A stretch of 64,000 nt of DNA, from assembly GCF_000004075.3 (NCBI RefSeq), contig NC_026655.2, positions 4,588,001 to 4,652,000 on the forward strand, read 5' to 3'. Shown in pieces: positions 24,313 to 36,525 of this stretch. Within the stretch, counting starts at the first letter, position 1. Every line of letters starts with the position of its first letter. The stretch comes from Cucumis sativus (taxonomy: Eukaryota; Streptophyta; Magnoliopsida; Cucurbitales; Cucurbitaceae). The notes under the pieces are model-generated. The model made no database searches. It saw nothing but the letters and a program-made list of their open reading frames with translations, and had not been told where the DNA came from. The position numbers were made by a program, and so were the translations under genes.

Positions 24313-25913
24313 TTGCTCAAATTTCAAAACCGTTTTTTTTAACTTTTTTTGGTTTTTGGTTTTTTGTTTTTTCCGTTCCCATTTTCATTTGTTCTTTCAA
24401 TACTTCCGTCCGTTTATTTCCGTTTTGTGATAACTCATTGTTTTTAATTATTATTACACCCCACCAAACTTACGGTAAAAGTAAAAATTTGAGTTAATGT
24501 GCCCTAAACCTAACATTTTTAGGTTATCACTTTAAAAAAGAAGGGCAAAAAAGCACTTTTATTTTCTATATTTAGCCGTAAATAATAATTTAATATCTTA
24601 AAATATGATTTTAGATTGTTAACCCAAGCCGATTTTTATCTCGAACCTTTTTCAGTTTAGACATTTTATAACATATACACTAATTAGTTAAGTTATGTTT
24701 TAGTTGGCTTGTTCACGGACATAATCTACGTTTTACATATATAAAAATATTTTTTTTATCACACTACCAATATTTGTTAACCTATAGTGTAACTCAAAAT
24801 ATTTAAAAGAAAAAATTAGTATTACTATTAGTCACTAATTTAGGGTGTGTTTTCGATATATTTTCAAATGTTTAGTCGATTTAGAAAAATTAGAGTATTT
24901 AACAAACGCTCTTAATAACTTTTTAGTGTATTTTAACGATTTAAATAAAAATGTGACTTTTGAAAAACATTTTTTTTAAATCAATGTAAATGAATCCTTA
25001 TTAATCACGGCCTCCAATACTTTTTAGAATATCAATTATGGGAAGAAAAAAATATACCCAAATCCTAATCTCCAACCTAACCTTAAACAGTAGTGTCATT
25101 TTCTTAATTACATATGTTAATGACAATTATTGAATATAATCTAAAACTACAACAACCTATAAAATGACATAATATCTAATATAAAATGACATTAGGAATA
25201 GAATAACTCACAAAAAGTGAAAGAGAGGAATCATCATTAGGGTTCCCCCTTTTTCAAAAAATTGATAAATGATTTAAGATGAATAATTAGTGGTTGAAGT
25301 TTGAGCAAGAGGAAGATTCCATCATGTATTGGTTTATTAGGAATTATGAGACCATTTAAATAGTTTAATTAATTATTATAAACTAAATATTCTATGCAAA
25401 ATAACAACACACAAATATCAAGCTGGCTTCAATCATGACAAACATTAAATTTGTTCTTTGAAGGAATAATACTCCACCAGCCATTTTGACTTGGATTGCA
25501 TTCATTTCTTTAATAATTTTCTTTCATTTATTGTTTAGATCATAAAATGTTTTGATATGTTTGGTGGGATAAATGTAGTAAAGATAATTAGACCTTAGCA
25601 TAAGAGTTATGCAAACTTGTATTAGTTGTTTTTCTTTGTCACTCCATATTATACAAATGACAAAGATTTAGGCAACACGAAAGGAAAAAGACAGTTGCTA
25701 ATAATGGATTGGTTTTGGTGTAAAAAGATGCAGAAATATTACAACTTTACAAAAATATTAATTCAAATACTCATTATTTTTTAGGTTATAGGAAAGCGAG
25801 CTTAGTTCAAAAGTAACTATTATGACTTTTCTATTTTTACAAGAAAAGAAGTTCATTAAAATTTAATAATGCACTTATCCTTTCTTTTTTCAAATAAAGT
25901 TTTTAATATTTAG

Positions 25914-26086
25914 AGAATTGTCAAAAATAACAAAATTGATGAAATATCTACAACATATAGCAAAATTTTCAGATTTTATCAATAATAGAAATCGACAGAC
26001 ATTGATATACTTCTATCAGTTTCTATGAGACAGACACTGAATTTAAAATTTTGCTATAGTTTATAAATATTTTACTATTTTTAAAT
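25914..26086. mobile_element. AT-rich inverted-repeat element (MITE-like), copy B
   Basis: Same family as copy A. The left end is GAATTGTCAAAAATAACAAA, followed by CATATAGCAAAATTTT. The right end is AAAATTTTGCTATAG, followed by TTTATAAATATTTTACTA. The centre holds the short palindromic motifs ATTGATA and TTCTATCAG. Longer and better preserved than copy A. No coding capacity. Confidence 0.65.
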
Positions 26087-27105
26087 ATTGGTGTTAAATA
26101 TTAAAAATTTCAATTTATAAATTACTAATATGGTAATATAACAGCAATAGTACGACTGATTATTGCACGTAATTGATTGATCATTCTACGTTTGTCAATT
26201 AGATTGTAATTTTTGTTTACGTATTTGGATGGAAACAAGTGTGTTTGTACAAACATAGAATACGTAATGTTTTAAATAAACAAGTTATTGATTCGTTTGG
26301 AGTAAGGTAAAGACGGTGGAAGATGTAAGGTTATAATTATGAACAAACAAATAAAAATGTGCATTGGGAAATTGAGAAAAAGGAAGAGTATTTTAAGTAA
26401 GAGAGTTGCACATTGGCCAATGACTTATTAAAAGACGACAAACAAACTTTTAAAGGAAAAATTAGTTTGTTTCATTTTTAATGCATTCTTATCTGTTTTC
26501 CCAACTGTCAAACTCATGACCCACACTCAACCCTTTCTTAGCCTTCTAATTAATTCATTTATCAAGTTTGATTGAATTGTTTTTCAATCTAAGTCTTAAT
26601 CATTAACAAAGAAGAGAGCATTGTTTTATGTACTTACCTTTTTAAAATTAAACAAACAAAAAACTGTGAACAATCCACCTCATCAATGGACCAATCGACT
26701 TGGAAAGGTGTAGGTTTAAGCTTGACCAAGTAGAAGACAAACATGCTTAAAAGGCAAACCCAGTACTCAATACTCAAGTATGGCCCTATGGTCCAATGGC
26801 CAACTCTTGGGCTTAACTATTAGAATTGGACCGAAGTATAAGTTCACGTTTTGAGAGTTTGAGATGGCCATTGAAATGGCCCATTGATTACTAATCCATT
26901 ATTGGCTAAAACTTGTGATAACTAAATCCAAATATTCCCAAACAGATAGTTTGAAACTGAATTTGGGGAAATCTAATTACTCTATGCATTGATGATTGTG
27001 AAAAACATATGATACAGACTAGAAGCAAAAACTCCCACACTTACTACTACTTCACATCACTAGAAACTCTAGTAGATCATAAGTAAAAAAGAGAGAACGA
27101 AAAGC

Positions 27106-28515
27106 TTATCTGTTGCGTAAATCTGCTCGCTTAAGCTCATCCATTAACAAATGTGCAACAGATTCGTACCCCATTTTCCGAGCTGCAAAAGTCAACTTCA
27201 CAAAATTGGTTGCCGAAAACCAAACAAGAACACAACATCAAATTCACATAATATAACAGAAATTTTCAGTCACCTCTGTAAATGGCAAGCCCAGTTGGAG
27301 CCATCTTGCGTTTCTTCAAGCACAATGAACTGCAAAAACAGTCCCTCAATCAAAATACACAACTAATATCCAATACCCTGTTTCTAAAGACCTTGAAATC
27401 AAACAAACCTGTTGCATATCCAATATGAGTTGATTCCTTTCTCCTCCACACAATGAGGACACATCCATTTCTTGTTCTTAATCACTTCTTCCATTTCTAA
27501 ACAGCAAATAACACAACCCCATTTCATCATTGACTCTATATCTCAAAGATGTTGATCAGCATTGAATAAAGAGGTGTTTACCTTCACCATATCTGACTTT
27601 CAGACAAGCTCGGCAGAAGACACCATTGGTGGAATGACAAACAGAGCAATCGGTTTTTCCTACAGACAAACACAATCAGTACATTTCGTCTACTATTTAG
27701 TACTTATGTTATAACAGAGATACATTTCTTTTAAATCACTGACCGATACATGGTTCATCCATATCAAAATCGCCACATCTCCTGCAATCTTCTTCACCAC
27801 ATAGCTTCTTCTGCCTACGCATAAACTAAATTTCAAACACCATCCATCAGAACTGGAATAATATAAGATTGAATTTGAATGTACTGTACCTGCAGAAATG
27901 GCAACAGATTCCAAAAACAGGATCATAAACGCCCCCTCGTCCCTTACTATTACACCTCCGTGCCGACGCATCCGGCGAAGTCCAATGTTCCGAATTACTA
28001 ATCTTCACTAAAGGAGCATTCGCAGGCCGATTCACAACCTCTCCCTCCACTGCAAAATCAAATATCGGTAAAACTCAATCATTACCTACTTGAATACAGT
28101 ACATTCTTCAACTATTTCGCGATCGATCTACCTTCATTACTGTCTAGAACTAATTTCCTCTTCAGTCTGTCGGACCTCCGGAAGGAAATCTGGCAACGAA
28201 CTGGAGTAGAGACGGGTGAAATCTGCTTCAATCGATCGGAACGACGAAGAGGAAGAGAGATTCGGGAGAGCGTGTTGTGACATTTTCTCGCGTGGATCCT
28301 TGCCGATTTTGCAGAGGAAATAATGGAACGAAGTTCGGTTACTGCCTTCTTCAACCCTAGGGACGCTAATCGCTCCTGATCCAAGAAATTCCCATCAAAC
28401 CAAAACATAAAGAGAATGACAAAGGAAGGAGAAGGATTGAAAGAGAGACCTTATTCTCTAAAATGCGAGCGTTTCTGAGATCTTCGTAGTCGCATTTAGC
28501 TCTGAGTCTTCCCAT
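27106..28515 (-). CDS. zf-4CXXC_R1 zinc-finger protein (CDCA7-like)
   Basis: Eight exons on the minus strand: 28515-28450, 28375-28132, 28049-27890, 27814-27744, 27659-27582, 27496-27409, 27329-27274 and 27182-27106. They total 840 nt, or 279 residues, in one frame. The N-terminal half is basic and holds two RRSDRLK repeats. The zinc-binding domain starts at GICCHFCR (about 150-157) and has CxxC pairs at CSVC, CRAC and CPHC, then MAPTGLAIY and GYESVAHLL. This matches the CDCA7/R1 zinc-finger family. Animal CDCA7 recruits the remodeler HELLS to nucleosomes, and plants pair relatives with DDM1 in DNA-methylation upkeep. This protein has extra cysteines (LCGEEDCRRC) compared with animal CDCA7, placing it in the plant side-branch, so the DDM1 link is only inference. 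A mitotic MSA element lies upstream. Confidence 0.9.
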
Positions 28516-28747
28516 GGCGTTTGTCACTTCTTCACTGTAAACTCAGTGTAACCGATCTCTCTTCTAGTGAGCAATTTGGGAAGAGGCAGATGGCGAGATA
28601 CGATAAAATGACACGTTCGTCACTCAGAGATTGTCACCGTATGCACGTGGGAGAAGAGGACGTGTGGTGTTGCGATTGGGATCCACTAACGTCGTTACTT
28701 CGGTCATTCAATTTGTGTAACGGAAGTGTTAAGATTAACACTTGCGC

Positions 28748-28758
28748 TCCAACGGTCA
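28748..28758 (+). promoter_or_regulatory. MSA element upstream of the CDCA7-like gene
   Basis: TCCAACGGTCA matches the M-phase-specific activator consensus YCYAACGGYYA at every position. It lies about 233 bp upstream of the CDCA7-like start codon at 28515. A further AACGG core sits near 28723. MYB3R factors are known to bind MSA sites in G2/M genes. Function here is inferred from match and place. Confidence 0.55.
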
Positions 28759-28892
28759 TATTTTGAATTTTGAGAGGGAATAAACATTGAGAATCGATTC
28801 CTCTTTTCTTTCCCTTCCTTTTTGAAAGGTACAAAAAGTTATTTGCTTTTCTTCTTTTCTCTTTTATTAATTGTAGTAAAACTTAAAAATGA

Positions 28893-28964
28893 CGCCGTCT
28901 GTGGGGATCGAACCCACGACCACGTGGTTAAAAGCCACGCGCTCTACCACTGAGCTAAGACGGC
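28893..28964 (-). tRNA. tRNA-Lys (anticodon UUU)
   Basis: A 72-nt cloverleaf on the minus strand with 7-bp acceptor stem GCCGTCT/AGACGGC and discriminator G. Anticodon stem CGTGG/CCACG closes loop CTTTTAA, giving anticodon TTT for lysine AAA/AAG. The A box (TAGCTCAGTGGTAGAGC) and B box (GGTTCGATCCC) are perfect. Five T (minus strand, 28885-28889) follow as a Pol III terminator. No intron. Confidence 0.97.
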
Positions 28965-30176
28965 TAGATGTTGCAATGCACTCTCTTTTATTAAAATCAA
29001 AGATATTAAAATTGTGTGTAATTTTTTTTGCAATTTATTATATTCACTAAGAGACGAGTTTTTTGATCAATTGATGATTTAATATGATATTAAAGTAAGT
29101 TTGTTTCATTGTTGTTTTGTTATTTATTTCTTATTGAATGTCGTTTTTCACTTATTTGGTCTTTTACGTGTTTCAAATATCATTCTACATCGATTGACTT
29201 TGTCACGTGACATTTTTTTTAATGAACTTATAGTTCAGTAGTTAACTTATCGAGGATTGATATCATCTGTTGTCCAATGAACTATATTGTCATCCACTGA
29301 GTGTGTGTGTATATATATATATATATATATGAAGATCATGTGTTACTTGAACAATATGTCATCAAACCTTCACCGTTGTCTCTTCTAAATTAAATCATAA
29401 AAAAAGCAATCGCAAGTTTTGTTTTTTTAGATTACAATGTTCAAGGGACAAATTCTCACAAATTTATAAATATTTTTGGTAAAAATTTAACGATTGTATC
29501 AATTTAAAGTTTTTAAATGTTTAGGATCTATCTTCTACCCTTCATTCTATAGAAAACGTTTGATTTGATAGTAAAAAAAATCAAGATTACAACAACCACT
29601 AACTACTAGCATTTTTAAAATATATACATAGTTTTCTCTCGAAAATAAATTTAAAAATCAAATAGTTTAATCTATGCTTTTTAATATGGAAGGGGGCAAG
29701 ATGATATATATATATATATATATTATACATTCAGATTTCATCATTCAAATTGAGATTTACTTTTATATATATATTATATATAATCATCTACGTAAATCGA
29801 TCATTTGCTAGCAAGGTTTGAACTCACCTTTTCGACTCAACTCTTTTTATCTCGAAATTTATGAACTATTGGTTTTTTTCGAAACTGTTACGATATATAA
29901 ACTAAAATATATATATTATTAAAAATATTTTAAAATTTAAAATTTTAACCTTTTAATTAAATTTATATTAAAAATTTACGTTGTGAAAAGGAAAAAAAAA
30001 AATCAAAATTTTAATTTACTTCTTCTCCTTCCTCAATCTTTATTTCTCTAAACCCTACTTTTAAGTTCAGCCACCTCCTCCCGCCCATTGCTAGCTACTG
30101 CACCACGTACACCCTTCCCTCCCGCCCTCAAACAGAGAGTAAGCTAGAATCATCACTTGGTATTGAATTGACTGCC
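28965..30176. other. spacer between tRNA-Lys and the helicase gene
   Basis: 1.2 kb, AT-rich, with (GT)n(AT)n at 29301-29330 and (TA)n at 29704-29723. A tRNA-like A-box string (TATAGTTCAGTAGTTAAC) lies at 29229-29246 on the plus strand. A B-box-like GAGTTCAAACC lies on the minus strand near 29823-29833. They may be worn SINE pieces in opposite orientation, but neither is complete. Confidence 0.45.
30050..30057 (+). promoter_or_regulatory. telo-box upstream of the helicase gene
   Basis: AAACCCTA lies 120 bp upstream of the start codon, in the pyrimidine-rich stretch that probably contains the transcription start. Telo-boxes at this place are a known feature of plant ribosomal-protein and ribosome-biogenesis genes, which agrees with the Has1/DDX18-type product. 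Confidence 0.55.
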
Positions 30177-33100
30177 ATGGCGGTACTGGACGAGAATGTT
30201 CCGTCCTCCTCAGAGGTCGAGGCAATGAACAAAAGGCGCAAAAGGAAAACACCCAAGAAAAATCCTCTTTCAACAGCTACCGAAGAATCGGAACTTCAGA
30301 ATCCTATGAAAGGTGATGAAGAAGAAGAAGAAGAAGGGGAAGGAGATGCCGAAGGTAATGTACCGGAGGAGAATATGAAGAACAAGAAGAGGAAAACGAA
30401 AACGAAGAAGGAAGGACATGAAGATACTGGTGATGGTAAGGTAGAGGAGGCCGTGGAAGGGCAAGTGGAGAAGGGCGAGGAGAAAAAAAATCAGAAAAAG
30501 AAGGTTAAGACTGGTGGGTCGGGAATTATGAGTACTGTTTCATTTGATTCGCTTGAATTGTCGGAAAATACTCTCCGGGCGATTAAGGACATGGGATTTG
30601 AGCATATGACTCAGGTCAGATTTCTGCTCGACCAATTTATTGGCATATTTTCGCTAGAATTTATAGTTTTCAATGGCTCGTTTACTTGCTTACATTGTCG
30701 AATTGAGGCAAATGGGAGGAGGTTGAATTCAATTTCAAACCCGAAGTAAGCAAGTAGCAATTATTATTTTGAGGTCGTGATTGGGAATGTCAAAGAAATG
30801 TTTAACCCCTGAATCATGTTAATCAGTGTTTTAATGTTGCCTGTAAATATGTTTTGATGGGGTTAGCTCAATCCTCGAACATGGGTTGGAATTCTTTTTA
30901 ATGAACTGTGCACTAGTTGTGAGGCTTCTCTTTTTGATGTGGATACGAAACATTAATTTTCATTTCTTGTTCTCTTGGTTGGTTATAATTTAGTAGCAAA
31001 ACTAATACATGGACTTGAGTGTTCTCAAAATTTTCTGACATAACCAATGCAGATTCAAGATAGAGCAATTCCCCCTTTTCTGGCTGGCAAAGATGTTCTT
31101 GGAGCTGCGAGGACTGGATCTGGGAAAACCCTTGCATTTCTTATACCTGCTGTGGAGCTGTTACAGCGCATCTCTTTTACACCTTATAATGGAACTGGTG
31201 TTATCGTTATTTGCCCAACACGGGAGCTTGCAATTCAGGTTGGAAATTTTTTTCCCCTGCCCACGTTTCTCTTTTAATAAGTTAGAATTTGATGTTCTCC
31301 TCATATTGATGCTAAAGGAGCTTACAATCTTTTGTTTTTACTGGAAGAATCTGATTCAGTTTGTATTAATAAAAAATGAATTATGCTTATAAAGATACAA
31401 AATGACGATGAAGCTATAGAGGCTCAATAATCGTGTATCGTCTCACAACTTGGACTCACTCCTAGATGGATTTATCTTTAACAGTCTTATATTTCTTTCA
31501 AAATGAAATAAGAACTTTATTCACACTTGAGAAGTTCCGAGAAAGAAATGAAAATCTTCCTTTAAGCCTTTTACTAGCCACAAAGCAACCAAACAATGTA
31601 AAATTCCTAGAAGATTTGATAGGAATGTCTCTTTTATAAATTATAACTAGTTTTATCATCTATGCTATATGGTTACCCCATAAAAGCAGACCCAAACGTT
31701 CTTTTAATACCTCACAAGAAGAAGCGTGGTCAGAATCTTTTTCTTGTTAATTTCCTTCAACCTTCCTTCCATCTCATATCTTTTGATATTATTACCGACT
31801 GACCTTTATTTGATAATTCAGATACATGAAGTGGCAAACGAGCTTCTCAAATATCATTCACAGACTCTTGGCATTGTTACCGGTGGTTCTAGCAGACAAG
31901 CGGAAGCCAATCATATTACTAGGGGAGTCAATCTATTAATAGCAACCCCTGGTCGACTTCTTGACCATCTTCAGCATACTAAAAATTTTGTGTTTAAGAA
32001 TTTGAAGGTAATGATAACCTGTTTATCGTTTTTTTGGCATTATTTGTGTAATTTGTTGGAAAATATTTTCATCAGTACCAAGTAAATTATGGATTCTTGA
32101 GAATTTGTTGCTAGCTTTATGATGTTGCTGCTGCCAACATGTGGTCTGCTCCTCACGTGTTCAGTTTATTTCTTTTTTTTTCAGCTCTAGTTTTTTGGAT
32201 AAAAAAAACTACTCAATTAATAATAGACTATATTTTCAAATATCAATCAATTTAGATTCAATTTCCTATTCTGATTTGCATTGTGCAACTCATCATATCA
32301 TGTTGGTAATTTACTTGTATGTTATCCTTAATCTTTTGCAGTGCCTTATAATTGATGAAGCCGACAGGATATTGGAAACTAATTTTGAAGAGGAAATGAA
32401 ACAAATTATAAAGCTTCTACCAAAGGTAGTTAACTTTGGTTGTTTAATGTTATCAATTGGGATTTTTCAAAACTTTCTTATCTGGAAAAAAAAATTATTA
32501 TAATTAGTAAAAATTACCGCATCACCTGGGATGCCTTAGCAAATGGGGTTAATGGTTGTTTGGGGTGGAGGTGCGTTATTTTCCTTTTTTATGGTGGTGG
32601 TCAATATTTTCCTCATGCATTACTGCAACCTGATTGTATTGCAATTTGCAGAATAGGCAGACTGCTCTGTTCTCAGCAACCCAAACACAAAAGGTTTGTG
32701 TATTGCATTCAACTTTTATACTTTTGTCTCTCTATGGGTTATTCTCTTCTACCATTGATGCGTATTCTGTTATCACTTGAATTTCTATTCCTTGGTTCAT
32801 TTGTGTTGGTTTTTCTTCTCTCCTCCCCACTGATCATCCAAAAAACAGGTTGAAGATCTTGTCCGCCTGTCGTTTCAGTCAACTCCTGTTTATATCGATG
32901 TAGATGATGGGAGAACAAAGGTATCCTGATCTGCTGATATTTATATGTTTATTTATATTAGCCCTTTCCTTTGATTTGTTGTTTTGACATATTTGTTATT
33001 GTAGGTCACCAATGAAGGGTTGCAACAAGGTTATTGTGTTGTTCCCAGTGCTAAAAGATTCATTGTTCTGTATTCCTTCTTGAAGAGAAGTTTATCAAAG

Positions 33101-34511
33101 AAAGTTATGGTCTTCTTCTCATCTTGTAACTCTGTCACATTTCACGCGGACCTTCTTAGACACATTAAGATTGATTGCATGGATATTCATGGAAAGCAAA
33201 AACAGCAGAAGAGAACTTCTACCTTCTTTGCCTTTAATAAGGCTGAGAAAGGGATCCTTCTATGTACCGATGTTGCTGCACGTGGACTTGACATCCCCGC
33301 AGTTGTAAGTTATCCTCTTTTTTAGCCAGGTCAATGCATTTCCCCAATAGAAACAATTAAGTTGCATTGCCTTCGTGGTCATATTTTCTTATTAAAGCCA
33401 TTTAACTATGTCTCATTTCGTGTGTCTCAGGATTGGATTGTTCAGTACGATCCTCCAGATGAACCCAAGGTGTTGGTTACTACTCAATTTTGTTCACAAC
33501 CTATATAGTATCCTTGGTATTCCTATCTAATTGAGTTTACTGTTTAAAATTATTGGTTTTAGGAATATATTCACAGAGTTGGTCGAACAGCTCGAGGTGA
33601 AGGCAGCAAAGGAAATGCACTACTATTCTTGATTCCCGAAGAGCTTCAGTTTCTTCGCTATCTAAAGGTCTAAAATTTTCCCTATAAATTTAAATAGAAT
33701 TTGAATGCACTGTTGTTGTCAGAAGAGTGAAAAAACGAAACATCAGAAGTCCATAGGCATATGATATTTTAATCTTCTGTTCTTCGCTGAATTTTTGCAT
33801 GTTTGGGAATAGTTTCACTTAGTGTTCCGCCCTTTTTAATATATTGTGTGTGTGGTTCATATTCTATGTTCAGGCAGCAAAAGTACCTGTCAAAGAGTAC
33901 GAGTTCAGTGATAAAAGACTGGCCAACGTGCAGTCTCACCTGGTAAACTCCTTTCCCTTTTGTTTGTGTTCTCACCAGTACCACTCAAGCACATGGACTT
34001 AAATTTGAAATATTGAATGATGCAGGAGAAGCTAGTAGGCAGTAATTATCATCTGAACAAGGCAGCTAAAGATGCTTACAGAACCTATTTATTAGCTTAC
34101 AATTCACACTCTATGAAAGATATTTTCAATGTCCACCGCCTTGATCTGCAGGTACTGTCTATCCATTTTCTCTAAGATCTTAGTAAGAAGCTTCACTGAC
34201 TAAAATTTGGTTGGATACACGTTTTAGTCTAAATGAGTTTATTGTCAGATGTCAAAGCTTTTTGTGCTTGAATATGTGTAACTCGATCGGGGAAGTTTTC
34301 TATCTTTACACTTGCAGTTATATGTGAACAGGCTATTGCTGCGTCGTTTTGCTTTTCAAATCCTCCAAAGGTCAACCTTAACATTGATAGCAGTGCCTCA
34401 AAATTGAGGAAGAAAACACGTAAAGTAGAAGGGAGCAGGAATAGATTCAGTGAGAGCAATCCTTATGGGAAGAAGAATGCGGAGGATGAAAGACAATTTG
34501 TAAGATACTAG
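30177..34511 (+). CDS. RH51: DEAD-box RNA helicase, RH51 (DDX18/Has1) type
   Basis: Twelve exons: 30177-30614, 31053-31238, 31822-32007, 32342-32425, 32652-32693, 32849-32920, 33005-33304, 33431-33469, 33563-33667, 33874-33942, 34026-34151 and 34332-34511. They total 1827 nt, or 608 residues. The Lys/Glu-rich N-terminal tail looks nucleolar. All helicase motifs are present: Q motif (FDSL...Q148), motif I ARTGSGKT (165-172), PTREL, TPGR, DEAD (275-278), SAT (306-308), TDVAARGLD and HRVGRTAR (453-460). The C-terminus is basic. Has1/DDX18 remodels pre-rRNA in 60S ribosome assembly in the nucleolus. The start is the ATG at 30177, the first ATG in this frame. Every one of the eleven introns falls between codons (phase 0). 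Relative RH27 cannot be excluded as the closer Arabidopsis match. Confidence 0.94.
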
Positions 34512-35404
34512 CTCATACTTCTATTCAAATGGATTCAAATCTCTGACCCCATAGTCGAGATGACATATACTATATATATATTAGTTGAACTATATCTGCA
34601 TTAGTCTTAGCTGCGATTCATTTATAAGCTGATATTCTTGAAATAGTTTGGTACCATATGCGATGTTGTAATCTAAGTTTTGTAGCATAGGGAAAATCTT
34701 GAACTGAACGAGGCAATCTGGAGAGTAATTTATTCTGGAGAAGTGTATACTAGCACATAAATTTTTTGATAGATTCATTCTTAATTTTAATTTTATAAAT
34801 CTATAATTGGATCATTTGTTGAAAAGAAACTGTTTGGAAATCTGTGAAGAAAAAGTTCATGGCTGATGGAGTTATTATATTATTGATAGAAATTATCCAA
34901 ACTTATTTAAGTATTTACGAACATTCAATTAGTTTTTCTTTTCAAATACCTTTTCTCTCTGTTTTCTTTTTCTTTTTCCCACAATTGATTGTTCAAATAG
35001 AAATTTAGTTGACCTATTATTGCATGTTTTATTGCTTTCAAACTAATAAATGACCTTTTTATATCTTAACGTTTATATTTCAATTCATGATTCATTTTCA
35101 TTCAATTCACCAAATTACTTGCTATGCTAAAACACTCCTTAAAGTATTTCACAACATCTTTCTAAAATTGGATTAGAGAGTAATTTTAATCACTTACCAA
35201 AACAATTTTCAATGATTAGCCATGTGATTATTGCATTACCAAATAGAGAGTTATTTATTAATTAATTACAAAGAAAAAAGAATGCATGAGATGAGAGATT
35301 TTGTCAATAGCAATGCTTATTAACTACTCCATAATCAATATGATTAAGACACAAGTCACACTTTCATATGTGTAATTACCAAGCATTTTTGGACCAACCA
35401 TAAA

Positions 35405-35600
35405 GCGCCACGACTCCTCCATTACTTATCAGCCTAATCTTTGGGCTGAAACTGCACGCAATTGAAACGACGCCGGACACCCTTTGGGTATTGCCACGTG
35501 TTGTTATTGCCATTTATTTATTCCTTATGAAATCTTAGCCGCCTCGCTAATTTATTATACGTCTGTGCCACGTCAACGTCTTCGTCACACACCAATTTTA
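35405..35600. promoter_or_regulatory. promoter-like island without a recognised gene
   Basis: GC-richer DNA with a G-box CACGTG at 35495-35500, CACGTCAACGTC at 35569-35580 and ACGACGCCGG near 35467. These are ACGT-core elements of the bZIP/ABRE type. The nearest plus-strand gene starts 2.7 kb away beyond a minisatellite. Confidence 0.3.
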
Positions 35601-35884
35601 GTTTTTCCCGTTTTGAGTTTTTCCTTTTAAATGTGGTTTTACGATTTTGCTTTTCTTAGCAACTTTTATGGCAGTGGTTGTATTGTTATATCTAACACTG
35701 GTTTAAACTGTGAAACGTTTAGGATTAGAGTCATAAGAAATTTTTGGATGAATGTGTAAAATGGAAAATATGAACAAATGAGTTTTTTCGATAAAAGTGT
35801 AAAGTTTAATAATGTTTTCTATTGAAATTGAGTTGTGTGAAGTTGGTGGACTAAATTCCTTTACATGGAATAAAAAAAGAGTAG

Positions 35885-36525
35885 TAATAGTTAAGAGAGT
35901 CTATGAGAGAATTGAGAGGATGTGTAAAATCTCAAAAAACCTATGAAAAAGCTTAAAGAATCTATGTAAAACCCTAAAAGGATCCCTGAGGGAGTCAAAA
36001 GAGCGGATGACGACTCTAGTCCCTAATAAGATTATGAAGGAGTTTGTAGTATCCATGAAGGATCTCAATAGTATCCCTAGAAATCCTAGTGTGGTACCAC
36101 GAAGTATGTGATTCTGCATATAACGACTTGGTAGAACCATGTTAACCCTAGTAGTACCGTGGAGGATTTAGTATTAGTAACATGGAAGAATTATAGAAAA
36201 CATAGTAAGATTATGAAAAGTCTTAATAGTAACACCAAAGACCCGTGGAGAACTTGTTTAGACAACCTAACAAGACCATAATGGACCCAATATTATGTAA
36301 CTAATATCCCATGGAGGTTTTAGTGGTATTTAATGAAGGACCTAGTAGATCAAAGTCCCAAAATATCATGATAAATTCATGAAAGTCCTATATCATGAAG
36401 CTAGGTTTCAACGATAGAAAACTTTTACAAAGAACCTAATAGTACGTACCATTCAAAGTTCTAATATTATCGTGAAGGACCAATTAAGGACCTAACGATA
36501 ACATGAAAATCTCAATAGTATGCCA
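35885..36525. repeat. degenerate minisatellite, unit about 22 bp
   Basis: Over roughly 640 bp the sequence keeps returning to a motif close to TAGTACCATGAAGGACCTAA, with strong drift between copies. Clear examples start at about 36048, 36152, 36163, 36226, 36328 and 36442. Unit length varies between about 19 and 30 bp. The drift leaves stop codons in the frames, and I see no gene here. It looks like an old tandem array. Confidence 0.6.

Larger units (their letters stand above)
20666..27105. other. gene-poor 6.4 kb region
   Basis: Upstream DNA of the receptor kinase, then AT-rich spacer to the 3' end of the CDCA7-like gene. A GA-rich microsatellite lies at 20990-21006 in the likely leader or promoter. 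No convincing frame was seen. Items listed separately are an ATGATT hexamer array at 22.0 kb, a GC-rich island at 24.15-24.31 kb and inverted-repeat element copy B at 25.9 kb. Confidence 0.55.

Noticed and set aside
9254-27105. Retroelement or virus-derived coding remains in the gene-poor regions
   Set aside because: I looked for reverse transcriptase, integrase, protease and capsid-like protein motifs in the frames and saw none, nor clear long terminal repeats.
31239-31821. Unusual sequence inside helicase intron 2, possibly a mobile insertion
   Set aside because: Somewhat different in texture from the other introns, but no terminal repeats, target duplication or coding trace could be seen.
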